Positions 15,516 through 21,227 of a stretch of DNA of 21,227 nt are shown here, piece by piece. Below the pieces are notes generated by a model. It was not told the DNA's origin, did not search any database, and saw only the letters and a list, made by a program, of their open reading frames with translations. The position numbers and the translations under genes are program-made. This stretch comes from Nemertoderma westbladi. Its lineage: Eukaryota; Xenacoelomorpha; Nemertodermatida; Nemertodermatidae. The stretch covers positions 1-21,227 of the forward strand of contig JAUCBJ010000886.1 of the NCBI GenBank assembly GCA_032718475.1, read 5' to 3'. The stretch's first letter is position 1. Every line of letters starts with the position of its first letter.

Positions 15516-16335
15516 TGTGACGGGATCAGGGGATCCCGACCGGTTTATTACGTTACGCGTCACCGTGTAATTGGGAAAAAGATAGTTTGTTGTTATCGTT
15601 CTAATATTGTTATACCTTAATGCAGATACTGATATAGAATATAATAGCACAGTTGTCAGAGTGTTTGCAAATATAATATAAGATGTTGTACCGGTAGTGA
15701 CGGTGACGGTACGAAATGTCACTGGTCTCCACTGAGTGACTGAGATAACTGAACAACTCAGCTGTATGCAATATAATATATAATTGCCACTCCTACACTA
15801 CTTTGGCCTCTCTATCTAGCGGATGCTTCCCTCGCCCTTATTGGCTAATACTCTAATTCTCGGCTCTCACCTCTGTGGGAGTGCTTCCCCCCCGCTGCTG
15901 TTACTTTCCCTCTCGAGGTGGTTTGACCTCTAACCTCCCTTTGTGTGGCCTTCGGGGCTGTGTGTTGTCCCTGTTATTGGGTGTGATACGAGATTAGTTG
16001 TGATTAATCTCGTATCTCCAATATTGCTAAAAAGGGCGCCACTGCTCTAACTTTATGGGGATAGTGAGGCGGAATTGAATCCGCTCACACTCCCCCCCAT
16101 GCTATCTTCCCGGTGAGAAGATAGCATCAACCTCTGAGTGCACTTCAATTCCGCTGGAACCCGATCTTCTGTCGGGTGTGGGGTGGAGTTCTTTTACTTT
16201 GAGTCGGCTTTCCAGGCCGCTCCCTCTGGGTATGATGTTACTACCCCTTCTTGGTGCAACCGCAACCTATGTTGCACCAAGACATCTGGCGTCTCGGTTC
16301 GAGACAATTGTGGATTTCTCTCACACAATTTTAAA
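15516..16335. other. Hairpin-rich region, possible LTR/UTR of BEL-A
   Basis: There is no believable coding. The block opens with TGTGACGGGATC at 15516, which would suit the TG end of an LTR, and holds many perfect inverted repeats. The arms are 15521-15527 with 15532-15538; 15985-15996 with 16005-16016; 16069-16079 with 16144-16154; 16099-16109 with 16117-16127 (nested in the previous pair); 16159-16164 with 16172-16177; 16249-16260 with 16271-16282; 16291-16296 with 16300-16305; and 16306-16312 with 16324-16330. The arm sequences are unrelated. The region lies where a minus-strand BEL-A element would have its 3' UTR and 3' LTR, but the other LTR is not in the window, so the LTR call is inference. 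Confidence 0.5.
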
Positions 16336-17075
16336 AACCCTCACTCAACTCTAACTTCTCACTCTAACTCTCCTCTAACTCCACTCTAACTCCACTTTAA
16401 CTCCACTTTGAATCGCACTCCCTGTACTCTCCACCACTCCCAAAGGCGCTAAGTTCTTATGCTATCTACACTGTGCTATCATTCTATCTACTTACTACTT
16501 ACGTGCTACTTACTACTTACTTCTTACTACTAACTCTCTAATTCTAATAACTCTCTAACTCTAACTAGCTCTCTAACTCTACTAACTCTAACTAACTCCT
16601 ACCTCTACTAACTCTCTACCTCTGCTAACTCTCTGACTACGTGGCGCTTTCGGTGCCCACAACCACTCTCTGCTACTCTTCTATCTACGTGGCGCTTTTG
16701 GTGGCCACAACCACTCTGCTACTACTTTCTATGTGGCGCTTTCGGTGCCCACAACCTCTCTACTACTACTTTCTACGTGGTGCTTCCAGTGCCCACAACC
16801 CCTCTGCTACTACTCATGGCATGTCAATATACCACACTCCCTTACTACCTACTTCTAATGGTACCATGTACCCCTCTACTCCCGTGGTATGTCTATATAC
16901 CACACTCCCTATACCCGCCGACTTCTAACTAACTTACTAACTTCTAACTACTTACTAACTTTCTTACTTTCTACTTACTATCTAACTTCTACTAACTATT
17001 ACTTTCTACTTACTATCTAACTTCTACTAACTTTCTTACTTCTAGCTTTCTACTTATTTATTATTTTAATATTTT
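16336..17075. repeat. Pyrimidine-rich low-complexity DNA (CTAACT-type)
   Basis: The plus strand is almost entirely C, T and A with frequent TCTAAC, CTAACT and CTTACTA motifs (16336-16635 and 16925-17060). Units are irregular, so no exact period can be given. On the minus strand this is a purine-rich tract and could contain the polypurine tract of BEL-A. Long shadow frames here have no protein signal. Confidence 0.7.
16638..16815. repeat. Tandem repeat, 44-48-bp unit, about four copies
   Basis: Units begin TACGTGGCGCTTTCGGTGCC followed by CACAACC and a CTCTGCTACT-type tail. They start near 16638, 16686, 16730 and 16774. Each holds a small hairpin from GTGG to CCAC. Downstream, a second motif, CATGTCAATATACCACACTC or the similar GTATGTCTATATACCACACT, appears twice (about 16820 and 16887). 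Confidence 0.82.
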
Positions 17076-17182
17076 TAATTATTTTTAATTGTTTATGTGT
17101 GGGAAGGGCGTCTCACCCTCATTCCCACCCCCCTCAGTCCAAAATATTGGACGACTAAACTTCATCTACCTTCATCTAAACT

Positions 17183-17764
17183 TCAAGGGCGATTCTTCCA
17201 ACAGGCACTCTCCCACTGCTCCCCTTGTAGGTCCTGTAGGATTCGCCACACTCTCCTCGCCAATTCCAACTCACCAGGAATTGGTTCTCCCGCTTCTGCC
17301 ACCCTAAAATCGGGTCTCTCCGCCGCCTTCTTAACTTCCTTATCTCCTGGCAGCAAAATGCCACCCTTCATCTGGTCTCCCGGCGGCAGAATGTAAAGAA
17401 ACTGAAAGAACAGACAAAACAGAACGAACAATAGTAATCCTATCCCTTTCCATCCTGTCTTCTTACTCGACCTCCCCCTTATCGGTATGCCTCTAAACCG
17501 GACCGGTTGACCCTCTTCCGGACACTCCTCTGGACACTCCTCCAGACACTCCTCTGGACACTCCTCCAGACTGTTGTCCTCTGGACACCCCTCTGGACAC
17601 TCCTCCGGACACTCCTCCGGACACTCCTCCGGACATCTCGCCGCCCACTCCTCTCCATCCCCATACCGATACCTGCTGGGAACATCCTTGTTCCATCCCA
17701 TTGTCTCTAAGTCTTCCGCGTCGAATCCATTCTCCTCCGCCCACACTCTTGCTGTTACTTCCCC
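17183..17764 (-). CDS. Membrane ORF with CPEE repeats, +1 frame after BEL-A gag-protease
   Basis: The frame is open immediately after a TAA at 17765-17767 and runs to a stop at 17183. It overlaps the end of the gag-protease frame in the +1 frame. Its first part (WAEENGFDAEDLETMGWNK, then YRYGDGEEWAARC) looks more protein-like than the Gly-rich gag frame over the same DNA, so the two probably form one protein joined by a frameshift or indel. Counting from the ATG at 17746, residues 38-78 are CPEE repeats. After a basic stretch (RGRSSKKTGWK) comes a transmembrane helix at about residues 101-120 (GIGLLLFVLFCLFFQFLYIL), then an 80-residue polar tail. It does not resemble RT, RNase H or integrase. 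It might be a membrane-anchored envelope-like or accessory protein, but I recognise no family. Confidence 0.5.
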   Translation of the reverse strand, partial: GEVTARVWAEENGFDAEDLETMGWNKDVPSRYRYGDGEEWAARCPEECPEECPEECPEGCPEDNSLEECPEECLEECPEECPEEGQPVRFRGIPIRGRSSKKTGWKGIGLLLFVLFCLFFQFLYILPPGDQMKGGILLPGDKEVKKAAERPDFRVAEAGEPIPGELELARRVWRILQDLQGEQWESACWKNRP

Positions 17765-19511
17765 TTAGCTTATCTACCATCACCGTTTTCTTCTCTTCGT
17801 CCTCAACGGTGCCTGGTAGCATGCACCCTGATGTCTCCATCACCCTGGATGGAATCTTGGTTTTAATTGGGCCGCTAAGCGTCCATCCGAATGGCGTGAG
17901 AATCGCCGTCAGATCCCGCTGTCTGTCTTCCCCGAAGATCGTCTGTACTCTTTCGTGGGCCATCGGGCAATCCATACCCACTATGATGGATACCTTCGAT
18001 ACGTCCACCTCCGGTATTGAAAAATCGATATCGTCCAGGAACCAGTACTGCTCGACCTCGATGTTAGTTGGTCTCCTGGCATTTATATTCATCGATTCTA
18101 TAATCTGGATGGGGTGGATGGTCGCCCCATAGTCACACCCCGGTGCTATTGCTGATATCTTGCACCTTCCCGTCCTCATCTCCAGGACCTCATCTTTACT
18201 TGAGACGGTAGTTACCGCCATCCTACTCGGCCTCGTCTTTAGCCCTATCTCTTCGGCCACCCAATTCTCCACCAGCGTGAAGGCTGCTCCGCTGTCGACC
18301 ACCATCAATGTCGTAACTGATCGACCGCCCTTTCCTGTTATCTTCACTGGCACTACCCCGAGTAGTACTCTCCTCTTTCTTCTTGCTCCTGTCGTGCTTG
18401 TAGCCATTGTTTGGCCTCCAGTCTCGTTGTCTCCTATTGCTGTTTCTCTACACTCTCCGGATCTGTGTCCTTCTACCACGCATCGATGACATAGTCCGTT
18501 TGCGTCTGTGTAGGCTACACGATCTTGTTTGGGCAACGCTTGCCAGTGCTTACAACTCATGGTCTTATGGGTTCCGTCCCTATGTAGTTGACATTCGAAT
18601 CCTGGATTGTAGCATTCCCTGTATAGTCCTTCACGTATCGCGCGTAGGTTTATATCTACCGATTTAGTGTTTTGGTTATCTGGACTCGGCCTACTGGGTA
18701 TATTGGGATTATGTTTATTTGTGTTGTTATTTTCTTTCTGTCCCTGCCACGGTGTGGCCCTACTCCCAGCTAACTGTGGGCTTGTAGCCCCCTGTGTGGC
18801 CGCGTGTGGTAGCGACTGTCTTACTCTCGGGAATGGATCTGCAGGATTGTGTTCGGGTTTAGGCCTGTTGTATTCGGTCTTCGGCGCCTTCCCCAAACTA
18901 TCCTCACTATAGACTGGGTCTGTAATCAACTCTGCTTCGTAGTTGAGGAAGTTTGACATTTCCTCTAGCCCTGGCTCCGCACCTTTCTTCTCCCGAGTGG
19001 AGAAGGCGATCTTCCTCCACTTGCTCCGCAGCCAGATCGGCAGTGCCTGCGCTATCGTGGTGATGTTATTAGATGCGTTGAGTTCGTATGGCGCGTCTAG
19101 CGTCTTCAGCACGATTAACGCCTTCTCGACCTTGTTCGCAAAGGTCTTTATGCTAACAGGGTTATCCTGTAGGCCACCCGATGTTATACCCCTTAAGGTC
19201 TGCCGGATGATCTTGGCTGGGTGTCCGTATTCCCTGTCTAGGGCCCGCCATGCAGTCGTGAAGCCGCCCTCGATGCCCTGATACTGCCTCACGATGTCGT
19301 ACGCTGGGCCTCCTGTATATACCTGTAAATATTTTAGGCACTCCGCCTGCGTCAGGTTCTTACTTAATATCTCGTTGCTGTACATGCGCCGAAATTGCAG
19401 GTATTCTTCCGGCCTACTTCCGTCGAATTTAAATGGCTCGACTGGTGGTAACTCGATCCTGGTCTTCAGTGCATCGATTAGTGTAGCCATTCCCATTGCC
19501 TGTGCTTCCAA
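17493..19511 (-). CDS. BEL-A gag-protease polyprotein
   Basis: This is a BEL/Pao-type gag with C-terminal aspartic protease, with no stop over about 590 meaningful residues. Numbering is from the TTG at 19511; the first ATG is residue 6. Residues 20-200 match the gag capsid-like domain typical of BEL/Pao (DUF1759 type: PFKFDGSRPEEYLQFRRMY, AWRALDREYG, NKVEKALIVLKTL). A Pro/Asn-rich linker follows. A zinc-binding region at 300-354 ends in CHRCVVEGHRSGEC (CX2CX4HX4C). The retropepsin spans about 385-548 with the DSG triad at 406-408, IIVGMD at 509-514, and FGWTLSGPI near the end. After about residue 590 (near 17750) the frame becomes Gly/Val/Ser repeats and is probably not translated as such. 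The active site is intact. No RT follows. Confidence 0.83.
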   Translation of the reverse strand: MEAQAMGMATLIDALKTRIELPPVEPFKFDGSRPEEYLQFRRMYSNEILSKNLTQAECLKYLQVYTGGPAYDIVRQYQGIEGGFTTAWRALDREYGHPAKIIRQTLRGITSGGLQDNPVSIKTFANKVEKALIVLKTLDAPYELNASNNITTIAQALPIWLRSKWRKIAFSTREKKGAEPGLEEMSNFLNYEAELITDPVYSEDSLGKAPKTEYNRPKPEHNPADPFPRVRQSLPHAATQGATSPQLAGSRATPWQGQKENNNTNKHNPNIPSRPSPDNQNTKSVDINLRAIREGLYRECYNPGFECQLHRDGTHKTMSCKHWQALPKQDRVAYTDANGLCHRCVVEGHRSGECRETAIGDNETGGQTMATSTTGARRKRRVLLGVVPVKITGKGGRSVTTLMVVDSGAAFTLVENWVAEEIGLKTRPSRMAVTTVSSKDEVLEMRTGRCKISAIAPGCDYGATIHPIQIIESMNINARRPTNIEVEQYWFLDDIDFSIPEVDVSKVSIIVGMDCPMAHERVQTIFGEDRQRDLTAILTPFGWTLSGPIKTKIPSRVMETSGCMLPGTVEDEEKKTVMVDKLRGSNSKSVGGGEWIRRGRLRDNGMEQGCSQQVSVWGWRGVGGEMSGGVSGGVSGGVSRGVSRGQQSGGVSRGVSGGVSRGVSGRGSTGPV
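17509..17640. repeat. 12-bp minisatellite encoding CPEE
   Basis: About ten copies of GACACTCCTCCG or the CTCTG/CTCCA variants, with one disturbed unit near 17569-17580. The 12-bp period is a multiple of three, so all frames on both strands stay open. This explains the several long overlapping frames seen there. On the minus strand one frame encodes CPEE, another GVSG. Confidence 0.88.
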
Positions 19512-20030
19512 TGGGTTCGAGGGATGCTGTACAGATTCTCCTGTTGGGTGCGGTCCGCCCGTCGGGCCTGTTGACTCTTCTTTGCGTCGGATATATCATT
19601 GGGGGTAACGGCCCCCTCCATATTTCCGTGTCGCACGACCTGTTCTCGTCCAGGGGGTTCGATGTTCTTATTCCTGTTTGAGTGTATTGTTGATATTGTA
19701 ATGGGGGAATGTCACCCTGTCCCCCCCCCCCCCCCCCCCCCCCACCGGTATGTTTGGTACTGGGGTTGATGTTAATATATTGGGGCCCATACACCTATCT
19801 GCAATAACTCTCCCCTCCCCTGGATATATGTTATGTCCCTGCATATTATAGTCATGCTGCTGTGCTGGTACCGATATAGGCCTATCCACTTCTTGCCTAC
19901 CTACCGGTATGTACTCCGCGACTTCCGGATCTAATCCCGTCGTTCGCGCTACCCTATCGCCTACACTATCTCTCCCAGCATGGCCTATAGTATGTGCAGT
20001 AAGGCCTACAGTATGTCCTGCAGTCTGCAT
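19512..20030 (-). pseudogene. Possible BEL-A gag N-terminal segment, frame uncertain
   Basis: A frame from 20030 to 19668 encodes a low-complexity region (GHTVGLTAHTIGHAGRDSVG, then EVAEYIPVGRQEVDRP) running into a poly-Gly tract from the 23-bp C homopolymer at 19721-19743. Another frame from 19794 to 19429 continues past the tract with NPLDENRSCDTEIWRG. The gag-protease frame has a TGA near 19590 and reads KEESTGPTGG and GESVQHPSNP before the TTG at 19511. These may be parts of one disordered gag N-terminus separated by real indels or by an uncertain homopolymer length. A similarity of GSEGHM (near 20040) to GSEGHI in the relic at 7345-7375 supports coding origin. Confidence 0.4.
19721..19743. 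repeat. Poly-C tract, 23 bp
   Basis: A run of 23 C on the plus strand lies within the presumed gag N-terminal region. Its length is prone to sequencing and replication error, and it changes which frames are joined on the minus strand. Confidence 0.9.
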
Positions 20031-20068
20031 GTGCCCTTCCGAACCGAAGTTTAACCTTCTCGAATAAT

Positions 20069-20470
20069 TCAGAAGTCCTCCCCGCGACTACCGTACTCTC
20101 GATCGGCAGCTATATCCCGTCGGGAAGTTTCTCTTCGATCCCCTCTCCTGTTCTCGTTCTCGTATCGGTACGTCCTGTACCCTTCTCTTAGTGTGCGGTG
20201 CGTCTCTCCGGGGCGACGGCAATCTCCCGGAGTTCGACCCCACTGACTCCCTAACTCCATCTCTACTACCGACGGCTCGCTATCCGTCCTAGCTCTCCGG
20301 TTGCTCGTAGCAACGATTCTTCTATTCTCTTCACTTCTTCTCTCTTCGACCTCCCGGTTAAACTCTACTATTCTTCTTCTCTCTTCCGACTGACGTCTTC
20401 TCCCTCGCCCACTCTCGGCGCTAACATCTCTCTCTCTGTCCGCCTGGACCCTCCTGGGGATACTCATCAT
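20069..20470 (-). CDS. Arg/Glu-rich ORF, possible start of BEL-A gag
   Basis: An ATG at 20470 opens 133 codons of highly charged sequence (QADRERDVSAESGRGRRRQS, then EFNREVEERRSEENRRI, then RTYRYENENRRGDRR) ending at TGA near 20069. It has no hydrophobic core and would be disordered or coiled. It is on the same strand as gag and upstream of it, with the same G-rich sense-strand composition, so it could be the N-terminal part of the same polyprotein before a frame change. Alternatively it is a chance frame in a biased sequence. I do not recognise a family. Confidence 0.4.
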   Translation of the reverse strand: MMSIPRRVQADRERDVSAESGRGRRRQSEERRRIVEFNREVEERRSEENRRIVATSNRRARTDSEPSVVEMELGSQWGRTPGDCRRPGETHRTLREGYRTYRYENENRRGDRRETSRRDIAADREYGSRGEDF

Positions 20471-20543
20471 CCCCCTACTATTCTCCGTCGTCGGGTGCCG
20501 CGGTTCACCTATCTCGCCCCGCGCATTATCCGCCGACGCCTGT

Positions 20544-20794
20544 GGGACATTCTCTGCCCCCCCCCCCCCCCTCTCGCTACTAATCTCTCGTGGTGGGGCG
20601 CCCGTAGCCCCCCCCCCCCCCCCACCCGCTGCTTCTTACTTCACTATCTCTTACCTCGCTTCTACGCCCCTCTTGCGGGGCATTCTCTGCCCCCCTCTCT
20701 CGCCACTAATCTTCCATGGTGGGGCGCCCGTAGCCCCCCCCCACTCGCCACTCCTTACTTCGCTACCTCTTACTTCACTTCTACACCCCTCTCT
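20544..20794. repeat. Tandem duplication, 133-bp unit
   Basis: GGGACATTCTCTG at 20544 and GGGGCATTCTCTG at 20677 start two copies that run through TGGTGGGGCGCCCGTAGCCC, a poly-C tract, and TCACTTCTAC(G/A)CCCCTCT. Differences are mainly in the poly-C lengths. There is no convincing coding function; the plus-strand frame of 158 codons crossing it is a by-product of composition. Confidence 0.82.
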
Positions 20795-20851
20795 AGTCGA
20801 CACACTGTCTCTACTGCGGCTGGGTCTACTCACACCCGCCTCTCCCTGTGC

Positions 20852-20999
20852 AACTGCGTGGCCTGGCAGGCTCCCGTCGGGTTGACTCACCCCAGCTACT
20901 CCCTGCCTAACTACGTGGCCTTGCAGGCTCCCGTCGGGGTCACTCACCCCTGCTACTCCGTGCCTAACTAGGTGGCCTTGCAGGCTGCTGTTGGCTGGA
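20852..20999. repeat. Tandem repeat, 57-bp unit, about 2.6 copies
   Basis: Units start at 20852, 20909 and 20966 with AACT(G/A)(C/G)GTGGCCT, followed by GGCAGGCTCCCGTCGGG or the similar GCAGGCTCCCGTCGGGG and TACTCC(C/G)TGCCT. The third copy is partial and diverged. Each unit contains short self-complementary bits (GCCT with AGGC, CCCG with CGGG). Confidence 0.85.
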
Positions 21000-21014
21000 C
21001 CACCTGTGTCTCCT

Positions 21015-21227
21015 ATATTATTATTAATAGCCCCGTTATCAATATTATTATTTAAATTATTTAAATTAGAATTATTATTATTTTCTAAATTTAAAAAATT
21101 ATTATTCGAATTATTTCTATATTTGAATTTAAAGTATTCGGATTATTTTGAATATTTGAATTAGAATTATTATTTTTTTCTTTTAAATTAATATTATTAT
21201 TTGGATTATTTGTATTTAAATTAGAAT
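21015..21227. repeat. AT-rich low-complexity DNA at window end
   Basis: Irregular AATTATTATT, AAATTAGAAT and TTTGAATT motifs run to the window edge. No gene or element end is recognisable. The switch from C-rich to AT-rich near 21010 may mark an element boundary or a leader segment. Confidence 0.7.

Noticed and set aside
16641-16928. Plus-strand frame of 95 codons over the 44-48-bp repeat
   Set aside because: The translation simply repeats the tandem array and has no domain; the frame shifts between units of different length.
16340-17050. Telomere-like repeats (TCTAAC and CTAACT)
   Set aside because: Units are irregular and do not match a known telomeric repeat; the tract is general pyrimidine-rich low complexity.
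17493-17768. Several long overlapping frames on both strands in the 12-bp minisatellite
   Set aside because: A repeat with a period divisible by three keeps all six frames open, so only the frame joined to non-repetitive, protein-like sequence (17764-17183, minus) was kept.
17701-19608. Plus-strand frames opposite BEL-A gag-protease
   Set aside because: They are antisense shadows of a coding region with recognisable zinc knuckle and protease motifs on the minus strand.
20495-20971. Plus-strand frame of 158 codons, Pro/Leu/Ser-rich
   Set aside because: It crosses poly-C tracts and two tandem arrays, has repeated segments only because the DNA is repeated, and shows no domain; it is a by-product of C-rich composition.

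Overview
The window looks like a repeat-dense stretch of an invertebrate animal nuclear genome. Essentially every recognisable coding segment belongs to a retrotransposon. I found no host gene, tRNA, rRNA, CRISPR array or bacterial-type operon. The presence of several LINE families together with BEL/Pao-type LTR elements points to a metazoan; the species cannot be told from the sequence.

Left third (1-6392): three non-LTR retrotransposons are packed end to end. LINE A (plus, from the window edge to about 3138) has endonuclease and reverse transcriptase separated by one 5-bp duplication. LINE B (minus, about 3139-4216) is an RT fragment truncated at both ends. LINE C (plus, about 4217-6392) is truncated at its 5' end, carries two frameshifts and ends in an (AATA)n tail.

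Middle (6393-11375): a nearly gene-free stretch holds a long hairpin (7021-7066) and a relic of a BEL/Pao gag (about 7100-7400, minus). Next is an AT-rich tandem repeat with a monomer of about 137 bp. That repeat is split by LINE D (plus, about 7818-10705), an RTE-like element with one internal TGA, a shifted C-terminus and a possible 4-bp target duplication. After it come a fragment of an acidic protein and a minisatellite of about 22 bp.

Right half: BEL-B (minus, 11427-14745) is a decayed BEL/Pao element in the canonical order: zinc knuckles, protease, RT, peptidase A17-like connection region, RNase H. Its protease and RT active sites are damaged and its integrase is missing. Next is a second LINE D-like 3' end (minus, about 14955-15460), interrupted by a 285-bp block of palindromic modules built on a 15-bp unit. 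From about 15516 to beyond the right edge the plus strand is strongly C/T-biased. It appears to belong to another LTR element read on the minus strand (BEL-A). BEL-A has an intact-looking gag-protease frame (19511 to about 17765). A +1-frame ORF with CPEE repeats and a transmembrane helix (17764-17183) lies where RT would be expected. Then come pyrimidine-rich DNA and a hairpin-rich region that may be its 3' LTR/UTR.

The most unusual features are BEL-A (gag-protease plus membrane ORF without pol), the palindromic 15-bp-unit insertion, and the run of unrelated hairpins with similar geometry at 15.5-16.3 kb. Apart from possible activity of BEL-A gag-protease, the genes look like decaying mobile DNA and do not form a cooperating system.
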